Source of the DNA: Lingula anatina
Lineage: Eukaryota > Brachiopoda > Lingulata > Lingulida > Lingulidae
DNA length: 64,000 nucleotides
Direction of reading: 5' to 3'
NCBI RefSeq assembly: GCF_001039355.2
Contig: NW_019775758.1
Span: 130,738 to 194,737 of the forward strand
Of the stretch, positions 36,789 to 49,013 are shown piece by piece. The notes under the pieces were generated by a model that worked only from the letters and a program-made list of their open reading frames with translations, searched no databases and was not told the DNA's origin. The number at the start of each line of letters is the position of its first letter. The first letter of the stretch is position 1. The position numbers and the translations under genes were made by a program.

Positions 36789-38339
36789 TTAGCTGTCATT
36801 AAGTCACATGGGGGAAACTGTCAGTCTGACCGATCATGATCACCTGAAGATGTACAGTGATGTCTTCATCAGCAAACAGTACCGTTGCCAAGAAATTGCT
36901 TTTCCTTTCTTTTAACATTCAAATAACCATGGTTATACAATCCACAAAACAATCAATAAATTTAAAAAAAAAAAAAAAAGATTAAGCTGGCAATCTCTTC
37001 TTTTCCTCCTAAAACACCAGGTCAATCATTAAAGCCAGTGATAAGGCCTCCAGTACTAGTACTCAAATATATAGAAATTCAGACATTTTATCAGTGTTAT
37101 CATTATTTACTTCAAACTTCTAGTGATTACAGGTACGTTAAATACAACAATTTAATAAAACGATGAAAATAGCACACACAAAAAGATATTTCTGTAGATA
37201 AATGATACAATGATATAATGGGTAGTCAGAATTGTGTGTATGTGTTGGTACATTCAACCAGTAATGTTTTTATAAATATAAAGTGTCTTGTATAACATGA
37301 AACAGCCTCGAGAGATATTTACTAGGCGAAAGGTTAAACACAATCCCTTATCCAACACTTGTGTACAGTAATCTGCCTTCAATTATGTTCCACAGCACAG
37401 AAAAACCATTTGAAAGAAGAGCTGAGGAAATATTTTCTTACCCTCTAATTGAAAACAAATGTATTGCGTGTTCTGCCTAATGAATCTGTAATGATCCACT
37501 CCTTTTAAGTTCGAAGTGTGCCGATTCCTTCTATATGACTGCAACAACCAATTTTCCATAAAAAATACTTTAAAATACTTTTTCCTTACAGTTCATCATC
37601 TATATTTTCTGTGCTATACTTATACTCAATTTAATTTTTTACGCACTTTTTTTTCTCTTCAGAATGTAGGAATCATATCTATGACAACTGTACTATTAAA
37701 AAAAAATTATGTGTTATCATTTAACCTCACAGGAAATGGTCAGACAGCGGTCTCTCTGTTAGTATATAGCCAAACATCTCCGACCATGCTCTTTCATTAT
37801 AATTTTAGCAACTTAAGTCATCTTACAGATCTATCACAACTGTATTATTATAAAAAATACAGTTGTGATATCTCTTCCACACATAAACAAAACACAAATA
37901 ATATCTGAGAAAGTTAAGTCTAAAATTCTTAATCCAATACAAAAAAGCACATTACTAGTAAGCAAATTGGCAAATCTCTACAAAGCTGTTGTTAGTATAA
38001 ACACAGTTGGATTAACAATGTAAGATAGTGAATTTATATTATCTGACCAAGCACTTGTAAGACTTAATAAGTGTAGGACTATCCTACAGATTTAGCTTCC
38101 AATACCATCATGTTGGGATTTAATCTGTTCCGATGCCCAAAATAGACCAGAAGAGGATGCTGCTGCTTTATCTATCATTATGACTAATGCACAATAGCTA
38201 TATAGTAATCACTCTGTAATTTAACATATATACTAGTATGAACATTTATATATATATTATAGAATACCACAACCTCATGATGTCAACCACTGGGTTGATT
38301 TTGATGTCTGTTTGACCTTTGTACCACACACAATATACA

Positions 38340-38478
38340 GGAGTGGATTGGGAGATATTTTCTGTCAGTACTCCAAATTATCTTTATTGATCCATCCTCC
38401 ATTTCTGATGGTCTTTTTACAGAAAAAAAATATATACTTATCAGTGTAAACTTTAAAATCTGACTGTCCTCTGTAAGA
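38340..38478. mobile_element. hAT-like MITE fragment
   Basis: Shares GGAGTGGATTGGGAG, then CTCCAAATTATCTTTATTGATC and CTGACTGTCCTCTGTAAGACC with the cleaner copy at 43979-44147. The 3' terminus is lost next to the family A element. Confidence 0.6.
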
Positions 38479-38482
38479 CCAA

Positions 38483-38699
38483 GGCTCTGTTCTCACAACT
38501 TTTAGATCGATCTATCACCGCGGGGAGTCTCACTAGATTACTGTCAGATAATCCCCCTTAAGTGTCCGTCCCCGCCTACTACAAGCTTTAAGGGCTAATT
38601 AACTTTCGTGTCCGCCCGGCTGACAGCTATTTAGCGTGAACCCCCAGGGAGTTAGGTCGATCCAATGTAGGTCGATCTAATCTATGAGAATGGGGTGCA
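38483..38699 (-). mobile_element. MITE family A, copy 2
   Basis: All family landmarks are present in reverse orientation (GGGGAGTCTCACTAGATTAC, AATTAACTTTCGTG, TTTAGCGTGAACCCCCAGGG). Terminal duplication is not clear. Confidence 0.85.
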
Positions 38700-39976
38700 A
38701 GAAGACGGTCTCAATCTGCCCCCTAGTAGTGTACTAGTATACCTAAGCCCTTCGGCTTAAATCTTGCACACTGGTCAAAGTGGTTCAAGTCAATTTATAT
38801 TTAAAGAAAAACAATAATAATGACAAATAATTATGAAATAAATTACTGTATTTATCTTTGAAGATTTAGGAGAATGTATTACCAACCTCCCACTCTCCCC
38901 CCAAAGAAAAAAATGCATTCTTTCAATTGTCATTGCTCTCGCTAGAAAAAAAGATGTACACATTCAAGAATAGTCCTTTCCTACCTAGGAACAGCCACAA
39001 GTAGCATTCAAGCAAACAAACATGCCAAAATAATAAGACGGACAAAACAATGTCAATTCAAAACTGAAGTCAAAATCACTCTTCACACACAGCACATACT
39101 AAGAAATTTAATGAAGAGTACATCACTACCCAACATTACAGATTCATAATATCATGATATTTCAATTTACTTGAATTCCATTTAAAAAAAAGTGGCTTGC
39201 GCCATGCAGGTAGACCTGACAATAACGCTAAATGTGTGTGCGCGCACACATTCATGAACCCTTGCACACACTATAATTACTTGCTGAAATTAAGACCACT
39301 GTCCACAGAGTCCATCACATGGACATCCATGAGTCATGGCCTGATGTCAACTGTCAAAATCATTCCCCCAGGGGTAGCGCTAACACTCGCCAATTTAGCC
39401 AAATGGTAAAACTGACTTAAATTGGCTAAACAAAAAGGGCTTCATTAGACTCATTTTAGTCAAATTAAAACCATTTGGATAACAAATTGACAAAAAAGTG
39501 TTGATTTGGCTAAGTGAAAAAAATTGCTAGCGCTACCCCAGCTCCCTACCAACTTGCCTATCAACTCCCTGCCATTTGCTAGGTGAAAAAAGTCATCCAT
39601 CATCTCAGAAAAAAAAACACTATTCCCATACTGATTATGCTTACAGATTTTTTTGTCTTTCTTTTCAGAACAAATGCGACATCTCAAATTCTTAATTGCT
39701 GGTGGTTTTACAAGCTAACAGTCCCATCACATCAGTATGGCAGTACTCCACTAGTACGTTTGTACTCGCAAAAACATTTACTAGAGCACTTACTCAGAAT
39801 CAATGAGTCTTTCGAGAATTTGTCAACAAAATCTATAAGGACAACAAAAATATATCAAAACATAACGTAACACTCGAAATACATGACTATTTTTTCGAAA
39901 TGTTTTCTTGTTCAGCAGAATGTTCTAAAAGTAGGTCAACCAAATCGACACAACCCCCACCAAATATACGCCTTAC

Positions 39977-40194
39977 CTGTTTTCCAAAATTCAAGTTTTG
40001 TCCATCCGTTTTAATGAGACTTATTCCATCGTCTAAACTTAAGGGAGTGAGGGGAAACTAAGTAAAATGTTAAAGACTGTTTCCCAAACAAATACATTCA
40101 GTTTCAATATGGCATTCGGTAAAGGATATGACGTCAAGAACGCGGAAGTTATGACGTCAAATAACAACATGGCTGCGCCCTTAGTGCACTTCCG
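39977..40194. promoter_or_regulatory. Bidirectional promoter of RNF19 (-) and glucosidase II beta-like gene (+)
   Basis: Two palindromic full CRE sites (TGACGTCA) at 40129-40136 and 40152-40159, ETS-type GCGGAAGT (40142-40149) and ACTTCCGGT (40188-40196), and a YY1-like AACATGGCTGCG (40166-40177) cluster within 70 bp. Leading away on the minus strand is a perfect donor CAG|GTAAGG (exon end 39977). On the plus strand a donor CCG|GTAAGC follows exon end 40194. Both genes need 5' UTR exons, because acceptors lie just before their coding starts (35089 and 42022). Confidence 0.6.
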
Positions 40195-40785
40195 GTAAGC
40201 AATACACAGAGTTTACATGTGATATTCCATCACTTTGTCCACAGAAATTGTCCGTTTTTGCGAACAATATTTTGCTCAAATTGCAGTTCTTTGTAGGAAG
40301 GGACCAAACAAACGACCATGTCTTTTATAAAATATATTTTGCCAAAATTAAAAAAGCTAAAAAAAAAAAGACCTCCCACGCTACCGAGAACACGTCACTA
40401 TCTGCCAACTGCAGCACTGACTGACGCCAGCATTACGTTTACCAAAGTTTGTTGCACCTTCAACATAGAAAAATGTCCACGTTTGCATTTCACCTTAACT
40501 CTGCATCTATTTTGAAAGAAAATTTCAACTGATAAACTGATATTGTACTCGTACTTGCGGGGGGTTTTGGAAACCGCGTACGTATATTTAACGGTACAGT
40601 ATAATTATACCAGTACTCAAATACAGGGCAGGGAAATGAATTTAGTATTTAAATCTGTTACATAAGCTGCTTCTTTGTTTTGATGAGTAGCAGGATAGAC
40701 CTTGACTATGAGGTAAAACTTTGATTGCTTTTATACCCTGAACGATTAACATGTCTTATTTATATTCAAACATAAAATCTGTGTC

Positions 40786-40824
<39 letters not shown>

Positions 40825-41159
40825 ATTTTTTGAGGGGGGGGGGGCCTGCCCCACCCCACCCCTTCAGTTTCTGAAAAATATATCACCCTAATATGTCTCT
40901 CTTGAAATTAGAATTTTGACTAGCTAAATTATAGTTCTAAACCATACCACAGGGCAGTTTGCTCTCCAAAACACCAAAGGTTTTTCGAGCCCTTTAGCAA
41001 GCCCCGAACCCCACACCAATGGAGCGATGGTTGGCTTCACCTCTGAGGCCTGCCATTCTGCACCTCCCCTTCATATCAACCTGGATGCGCCCCAGTTTTA
41101 TATGTACACATGTAGTAGTACGTTATACAGTATCTTGTATGCCTCGGTTTTCGGTCTTA

Positions 41160-41388
41160 GGGTGTATTCCCAGAGATTTAGATCGATCCAGGGATTAATA
41201 TTTCGATCGACCTAACTCCCTGGGGGTTCACGCTAAATTGCAGTCAGCCGAGCGGGTGCGGTAGTTAATTACACCCTTACAGCTTTTAGTAGGAGGGCCA
41301 GACGCTTATATAAGCCGGCTAAGGTGACAGTAATCTAGTGAGACTCCCCACAGGGATAGATCGATCTAAAATCTATGGAAATGGGGTC
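41160..41388 (+). mobile_element. MITE family A, copy 3
   Basis: Left GGGTGTATTCCCAGAGATTTAG and right AATCTATGGAAATGGGGTC ends with all internal landmarks, same orientation as copy 1. TTA lies at the left (41157-41159) and TAA at the right. Confidence 0.87.
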
Positions 41389-41522
41389 TAACACGCTAAG
41401 GCAAGGGCTCATAATATAAAACGAGTGTTACAAACTCGTGAGGTTATTAATATCTCATGTGGCTAATTGTGACATCACAAGACATATCCAAGACTTAAGG
41501 TTTCAATCTTTTGAAAAAAAAA

Positions 41523-41543
41523 AAATATATATATATATATTTT

Positions 41544-41602
<59 letters not shown>
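41523..41602. repeat. (AT)n microsatellite
   Basis: Long alternating AT run in the 5' intron. Confidence 0.95.
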
Positions 41603-41606
<4 letters not shown>

Positions 41607-42109
41607 TATAGGATTTATTGGTGAGTTAATAGTTAGAAAATTGTAAAAGTATACATGCACATTTACTAAGAGGAGAAACTATTGGCCTCACAAAATGTAA
41701 AAAATACAGTTCCTTTTGATTTTTAAGAAACGAAACTGTGTATCATCCTGCTTACTGTCACAGGAGTTGAAAACACTGCATGCTATTTTTGTGCAAAGTG
41801 TGAAAGATTTATAGGAAAAGAATACTGCAAAAAAATAGACAATTTGAAAATGTATCGTGCACCCTTTTCAATTGGCAGATGAGTTTGTTGCACCTAACAT
41901 AATTATATATTTTGTGTGCATTTTCAGTTTATTTCTGCATTTTCTATTTGTGCCAATATTGTTATTATTCGTTTATTTGTGTTGATGTTTAAAATTGTTT
42001 TTTTTTTTTTTAATCTTAACAGGTGCGCCAAGAAAAGTCAACACATTCAGTCTCTCTCACCTAACACAATGTGACCTGACTTCACACTCCAGTCTGAGGC
42101 CCAGTGGTC

Positions 42110-44965
42110 ATGAAGTTTCCCACTAGGCGGCGCCTGTTTACAAGCAGAAGAATCCTAAAGCTCCTCATCCTGATAGTTTGTGTTTCCATGATTTATTTAT
42201 CCTTCCAACTGCTGTCCATACGCGTCTTGAGCAACCATGCCAAGAAGGAAGACGAGTTTCGTAAAATAGCAGACGAAATCAACAGCGTCGATGTTGACTG
42301 GAAGATGCCAGAAAAGAAAAAATATCAGAAGGATGAAAACTGGCCTGGTGATCCTGTCAGAGGAGGAATAGATGGAGTACCACATAAAAGTAGTGGTGTA
42401 ATAATCATAAAGCAAACCCAGAGGCAGACCAAGAGACAAATGGATAAAACCAAAATTCAGGAACTTTCGGAGAAAGGTGTTGCTGATCAACTGCAAAATA
42501 ACTTGGCACATAAAACCAAGGACTTGATACAAACACCACAGGGTTTAGGCAGAGGGGAGATGAACACCAAAAATTATCAGCAATCTCTCGAGCATAAGTC
42601 AGTATTTATCAGAGGAGTGCTGCCCAAAGACCAACATTTGTATACTGCTCTGCCAGGGAATGTGTTTCAGTGCATTCACAGTAAGGTACATGTGCATGCA
42701 TGATGATCATATATTATTTCTATGAAAGGTTTTCAATGTATTTATTCACTTATCACTTTTTTTTTTTTTTTATTATTATTTTTTTTTTTTGCATGGTGTT
42801 GATCTGTTACCAGATTGAGTTGTATTTGTTTTGTTCTCAGAATCCCAGTACTAGTACACATTTTATACATATATATATATATATTTTTTTTTTTTCAGGA
42901 GAAGATTTCCTATGACTTTTTCAATGATGACTACTGTGACTGTTCAGATGGCAGTGATGAACCCTCCACCTCTGCATGTAGCAATAGCAAGTACGTAGGT
43001 TTCTTAGGGAAGGGGATTTTTTCTCTGTATTTCTTTAAAAGAAAAAAATGGAGAGAGGGGCAGTTCACATTTCACAAAAAATAAAGTCTATTTTCGTGAG
43101 AGAGTGTCTTGATATTATCCTGAGCTTCTGAGTTAAAATGCTGCTTGTAACTTAGCCTGAAATATACATGTACACCTATTATAGAAGAGGAATATATGAC
43201 AAGTTTGTGTGTATATAAAACGGTCACTGACTTTGGCTGAGGTCCTTATGTTGTTTTGCAGACACCAGAGAAGTAATATTGAGCTAGGCACAGCTGAGTT
43301 AATTTTCTACTTTGGTTGAACATTGCAAACAGGATATTGACTGAGAGTAGAAATCAATATAATTGTCTTAATTATTATCTTGCTCAGTACTTGAATATAA
43401 GTGCCAAAGTTGCAAAGTTGCTGACATCTGATAGGTAAAAAAACTGGCAATGCCATCGACATCACATTTTATCAAACTTCACATTCATTAAATAAAAGAT
43501 CATAATTTATGCTATTTATAATATATAATGACATATGTGTCTTTTCCATTGTATTTCAGATTTTACTGTACATTCCAGTTGGCTGACATGGAGCCAGTGT
43601 CAGTGACAGCTAGCAAGGTCAATGACGGGATATGTGACTGTTGTGACGGCAGTGATGAATGGGCCGGGAAAACTCTCGATAAAGATTTAAAGAAAGGTAA
43701 CCCATAGCACTTTTCCTGAAGCCTTTGAAATCCTTAACACCAAATTTGAAAGACTTTTAATATATAATTTATCTACAGATTTTTTTTGTAACTCTCACAG
43801 AAAGGAATTGGGTAGTGCAATACTCTAATAAATAAGCAGTAACTAAAAAACAAAAATAGAATAAAAAAATAATAAAAATGATTACAAAAGGAAAAGATGG
43901 GTAATTACTAGACATATTATTTGCATCAGATTTTATCCACTCCACATATTAACCTAAAACACGCTATAATGTTATTATCAGGGGCGGATCCAGAGTTATT
44001 TTCTGACAGTCTTCCAAATTATCTTTGTTGATCCATCCTCCTTTTTCTGACCGTCTTCCGACAGAAATAATTAGATACCCGTCAATGTAAACTTAAAAAT
44101 CTGACCGTCTTCCGGAAGACCCAGAAGACCCCCTAAATCCGCCCCTGATTATGTATAGTTGGATGATATGTCATTTGATTGACTCTTTTCATCTATAATA
44201 TTTATTAAATTTTAATATTAGATAATTTACTAATTGTCATTTATACTGAATGTAGCAGTAACAATAACAACAAATAAAATAATTTAAAAGGAGCACCAAA
44301 TTCACATCTTACTAAGTTAATTCTACAACAATGTTTAATTTTACTTTCAGATGCTCAGAAACATTACAGCATTTATCAAGCACCCTGCGTTGACCACTGT
44401 GACGATCTCCGCAAACTGAAGCAGAAACAGGACGCCATAAAACTCATGGGTGCCCGACTCAAAGCGACTTATCTTCAGTCAGCAAATGAACACGGAAAAG
44501 CTGCTGATCCTGTGAGTTTTCAAAGTTTAGACCGCGTTCGCAACTTCTCACCTCCACCCCTTTGATACACTCCATCGTATAGGCTTCAGGCATTGTACAG
44601 TTAAGTTGTTAATTTACTCAGTCTCAAAAGCCTTAAAATATAATAAAACCAAATACTTTCTCCATCCAGCACATTTTTTTAAACTAAATTTCTGAAAATA
44701 TTCTTCTCTCTAGGTTTTTGGCCCACAAGGTGTCTTCTTCAAGCTGAGCCTGGAGTGTTTCCACTACTCTGCCCCTCACTTTGATTACACCATCTGCCCC
44801 TTCAAAAGTGCCAAACAGCGAGAGCGTGAGTCCACGCACTCCGATGTTACCATTGCGCGTGGCATGGTCCACTGGTTGTCCAGTCAACAGGGTCAGTACA
44901 GGATTGAGATGAAAGATGGAGATGGCTTTGCCTGTCCTGGTGGTATGCGGCGGTCCTTAGTGGTG

Positions 44966-45002
<37 letters not shown>

Positions 45003-45404
45003 CTGTGGGATTGTGAGCAGCATATTTCATCATTTTTAAATTAATCATATGTTTGTGTGTGTTTATGTACATGTGTTTATGCCAATATTCATGATTTTGT
45101 CATTTTAAGTGAGTGGATTTCATATTTTTTTAAAAATAAATTGTAGGTGTGAGCACTGTGTGTGCATGTTAACTTGCCTGTTTGCCTGACATTGTCATTA
45201 AAAGTAGGAAAACAGAAGGTTTACTTTTTTTTCCCGTTGTTGACAATCAAGTTTTATTTTAAAATACAGTTTTAAATCTGTGTATTATTTTCTTATGTTC
45301 TTCAGATTGACTTTAGCTGTGGCTTGGACAACATAATTCAGAGTGTCTCTGAGTCCGAACTGTGCAAATATGCTGCAAAATTTACAACTCCTGCTGCTTG
45401 CTGA
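42110..45404 (+). CDS. Membrane-anchored glucosidase II beta-subunit-like lectin (LDLa pair plus MRH domain)
   Basis: Exons 42110-42685, 42899-42990, 43560-43696, 44351-44511, 44714-44962, 45306-45404; 437 residues. An in-frame TGA upstream (42095-42097) fixes ATG 42110. Residues 15-37 are one hydrophobic segment after an Arg-rich N-terminus, predicting a type II membrane anchor instead of a cleaved signal. Two LDLa-like acidic repeats follow ([12 protein letters not shown] about 202-213, [13 protein letters not shown] about 240-252), then a helical linker, then an MRH domain from about 337. The four mannose-contact residues of glucosidase II beta appear kept: Q357, R402, E421, Y427. The protein ends right after TTPAAC with no KDEL-like signal, and lacks the long coiled-coil of canonical PRKCSH. 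It probably recognises mannose N-glycans in the ER or Golgi lumen. A PRKCSH paralogue is the best description; exact partner unknown. Confidence 0.88.
43979..44147. mobile_element. hAT-like MITE, ~169 bp
   Basis: Ends CAGGGGCGGATCCAG and CTAAATCCGCCCCTG are inverted copies of the type used by hAT elements. The core contains CTTCCAAATTATCTTTG and TCTTCCGACAG. An 8 bp duplication could not be confirmed. It lies in an intron of the glucosidase II beta-like gene. Confidence 0.75.
44969..45002. repeat. Poly(T) tract just after a 5' splice site
   Basis: More than 30 T residues begin 7 nt after the donor at 44963. Confidence 0.9.
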
Positions 45405-45409
45405 CCTCA

Positions 45410-45542
45410 CCACACAACATGCTGATGTCATCACAGAACATGCTGACCTCACAACACAACATGCTGATGTCACCACACAACATGCTGATGTCATCACATA
45501 ACATGCTGACCTCACCACACAACATGCTGATGTCATCAGGCG
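45410..45542. repeat. Minisatellite starting at the stop codon
   Basis: Units of about 23 bp built from AACATGCTGATGTCATCAC and AACATGCTGACCTCACCAC recur about six times directly after the TGA of the glucosidase II beta-like gene. The array embeds several TGATGTCA half-palindromes. Confidence 0.85.
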
Positions 45543-46223
45543 AATCAGAAAAATTGATGATGTTAGACTTATTCAGTAGAATGGTGACATCACAAGCAGT
45601 ATGATGTCAGTGTAAAAGATTCAGCATTAATGCCAGTATCAAAAAAAAGCAAAGACTGTGTCACTGCAATGGATGCTGATATTACGTATACTAGTAGGTA
45701 ATTCATAAAATTTCTGACATCAAAGGTAACACTTCTGATGGCACTGCTGACATCATAACAAGGCTTTATGTTCTGAAATCAAATGATGTAGTGGTATATC
45801 GTTAGTTGTGACATGCAGGTGGTCATCTTGAAGTATTCACAGAGAAGAAAGTTGAAAGTTCAAGCTGACACCCAAAGCAATAATTGTGATGACACAAAAT
45901 TAAAAGTTGATATTGTTAGAGAAATTGATAAATAGATGTCACTGCTTTTTACTGCAGTCTGGCAGATGTTTTGATCATGTAGAAGAAGAAGACTTTTTTC
46001 ATCTTATCAGAACTCAAAATGTGAACCTTTATCATTTTGGTGGTCCATCATTTTTAAAGTACGTGGTAAATCAAAGATGTGGCATCAAATGCAAGGCAAA
46101 ATTCCAGAGTTTATATTGTGGACAAATTTATTTGTCCTTGTTTATATTTGATTCATTTAATGAAGAGAAAAACATCTAATTGCAATATCTATAATTATTT
46201 CATGGATACAATTAAGTTTCTAT

Positions 46224-46278
<55 letters not shown>

Positions 46279-47029
46279 TTTTTCTTTTTTTTTTTGTACA
46301 GTTAAAGAGGGTGACTGCAATGGAAATAGGAAATGTCAATGTATCTTCCGACAACTAATATGAAAAGGAAGAAAGAAATTTATAGTAAATATGACAAAGT
46401 TTAGACTTGTAGGACCTTATTTGTTGCAGGTCATTTTTATAAATTAGGCAGGAGAGAACTTGGCTGCCTGGGAGTAAATATTGTTAATACTATTATTATT
46501 ATTATTATTATTATTATTATCAATAATAAAAATAGTAATAAATCTGTTATTAGACTAATTATAGAATATTGCTGTTTTTTATGTGTTATTTTTATTTGAA
46601 ATAAATATTTTATAGCTCCATTCAGATGCTGTTTTTAAGGTTGATAGTGCTACACATATGTAAATTGTTTCAAAACTATCGATGCTGAGGCTTTTATTCT
46701 TGAACAAGATAAAGAAACGGCACGCGTAGACTTCTTTTCTTACGTAATGTGGTCAAGTTAAATCTTGTTTTTAGAAATGTCATCTAAATAAAACGACACA
46801 CCTGTGTATCGAAATCGAGGCTGTGCGCGGAAAAGGGTCCAATAAACAATAAAGAAGTTGGCAAAGTTTATTCTAAATTTAACACTCTTACACAAGCGTG
46901 CGAACTGAAAGCGACCTCATACTGACAACGCCTATTTGCCATTGTCTGCAACAGTGAAATAATTCTGCCTTACCCCGCTCTCGTGTTAGTCTAGGGGTAC
47001 AAGTCGGTTGACAGGTACTAACGAGAGCT
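45543..47029. other. 3' UTR and intergenic sequence
   Basis: Contains (TTTA)n at 46220-46280, (ATT)n at 46492-46520, and AATAAA signals near 46601 and 46786. No gene is supported until the ATG at 47030. Confidence 0.5.
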
Positions 47030-48943
47030 ATGGCGTTCCGTGTTCTCCTCACCTTGATGGCGTTGGCGTTGCCGTACGTTGTTGACGGTCACTTGTGCTT
47101 GATCAGTCCTCCGCAACGAGGGTCTATGTCTGGCCTTAACAAACCAGGTAAACGTTATAGTTTTCTCAGATTGAGGGGAATGGTTTGATCTCTCTGATGA
47201 GTGAACTTCTACCCAGTATTTTGATGAGTGCTACTGTACTTAACATGTAGAGCAAATAGTGCAGATACCTAGCTAACATACAGTGCCGTAAACACACAAT
47301 TAATGCAACAGGCTACAAAAATAATTGATACTAACGCGTGTCGGCCGTGGGCAGGTCACCGGTGTGTGTGTGTGCGTGTGTCTGTTGGGGGAGGGTGTTG
47401 GCAGGATCGAAAGCTCGGCTCCTTTGGCCTGAAAAGGTGGAGAGAAGGTCTGTGTGTCCTGAGACCACTTTAATTACTTGCTTCAGTGTACAGGCACGTG
47501 CCAGAGACATTGTCTTTTGTCTCTTACAGGTTTCAAGTACAGGGACAAACGTGCGTACAGTGTATGTGTTGGGCTTAACGCACTGTACAATCTCGGAGAC
47601 ATCTCTCCACAACTGACCGCGTCTCTCCCTCTCCCTGGCTACTTATTATGTCAAAGTAAAACGCTATTCATTCAGTGCTCTTCGTCCCGTGTGGGACATA
47701 AGGCCACAAAATATATTTCCGCATTTTTTTAAAGTACCATTATTACAGTTAGGGTGAAACTTGCACTTGTCCTTTGGGTTTTCTTTGAGACAGGTGCCAT
47801 TCAGGGTTTTCTTTGAGACAGGTGCGCGCAGACATGTACTGGTAGGGTAAATAAATGACCGCCATTCGGTGTGCTTTGAAAAATATGAAGGTCCTTTCGA
47901 CATGGATATTATTGATCAAGCTATAACAAACAGCTGCATATTCTGACTCATGTATTTGAAGAAATATATTGAAATACCGGTACGGGGATTATAACCATGT
48001 CGATAAATGCTGATACCATATGATATAGTGTGAATTATGAACAGTCGGTACATTTGTTTACATGCACCTCCGCTTCTTTTTTTCTTCATTCTTACTTAAC
48101 AGAAAATTCTCAGTGCTATTTTAATATTAAAATACTGGCAGTATGGCTGTGAGATTTCAAGAGTGAATGTAGTAGTAGTAGACAATCCTCCAAGGTCGCC
48201 ACGTCTGCACAAAAAAATCTCAGGTCGGCTTACATAACGTGTACACGCTGATCTTTTGTAGTCTCAGTACAGTGCACTAAGGCCGTTCTATAAGCTGGCC
48301 TGGTTTTTTTATGTCGAGATGTGGTTGGTTGATATGAACATAGAGTTACATAACTCTTTGGCATGAATTATGTAGATCCAGAAAACCATTTTGCACTGTC
48401 TTCACTGCACTTTTTTTCTATGCGATCTGCGAACATAACTGAATATGGTTTGGTGGATTACATAAAACGCCCCGAGTTAAAATTTTGATTTTCTCATAAA
48501 ACTGGGCTACGTATGGGAATAATTAACCGTTATTTCTCTCATTACTGCTTGCTACATGCCATTGTTTCTGGAGAACGAAAGTGAAAGTCTGTAATATCTT
48601 CAGATAATATCTTCGGTAACTTTATATGGATAACCGATAGTCTCTTTAGGATCTGAGGTCTAAATTGTGTAAAATGCTTATTTCCTTCAACGAAATTTTT
48701 TGTGAATGTGGCACAAACAGGTTATGTTGGTGGACTGATTACGTAACATTTTAATTTCTGCATTATTTCTTTTACATATTTTTTTTTATTTTCTTGCTTC
48801 AGTAAACTTTTTAACTAGAGATTTTTTCTTATTTTGTTCACGTTATATTATGAAGTCTACTAAAGAAATTTGGATTTTAGACTCAAAATGAATAATCATT
48901 ATTAATATTGTTATAAAATACATTGTAACTTTACATTAAATTT

Positions 48944-49013
<70 letters not shown>

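Larger units (their letters stand above)
35089..39976 (-). other. First (5' UTR) intron of RNF19, ~4.9 kb
   Basis: Inferred between acceptor 35089 (TTCATTATAG) and donor at 39976-39975 (CAG|GTAAGG). It holds nested MITEs at 36357-36788, a hAT-like fragment at about 38340-38478, and a family A MITE at 38483-38699. Frames are short and unsupported. Confidence 0.5.
40195..42022 (+). other. Probable first intron of the glucosidase II beta-like gene
   Basis: Between the CCG|GTAAGC donor and the AACAG acceptor at 42021-42022. It contains a (TG)n run (40796-40822), a family A MITE (41160-41388) and a long (AT)n run (41523-41600). No other exon is supported. Confidence 0.5.

Noticed and set aside
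40318-40515. 65-codon Lys-rich ORF near the bidirectional promoter
   Set aside because: Starts inside the inferred first intron, no conserved features; A-rich sequence explains the Lys run.
45362-45604. 80-codon repetitive ORF (NMLMS/NMLTS)
   Set aside because: Reads the minisatellite in a frame different from the lectin gene; probably untranslated 3' UTR.
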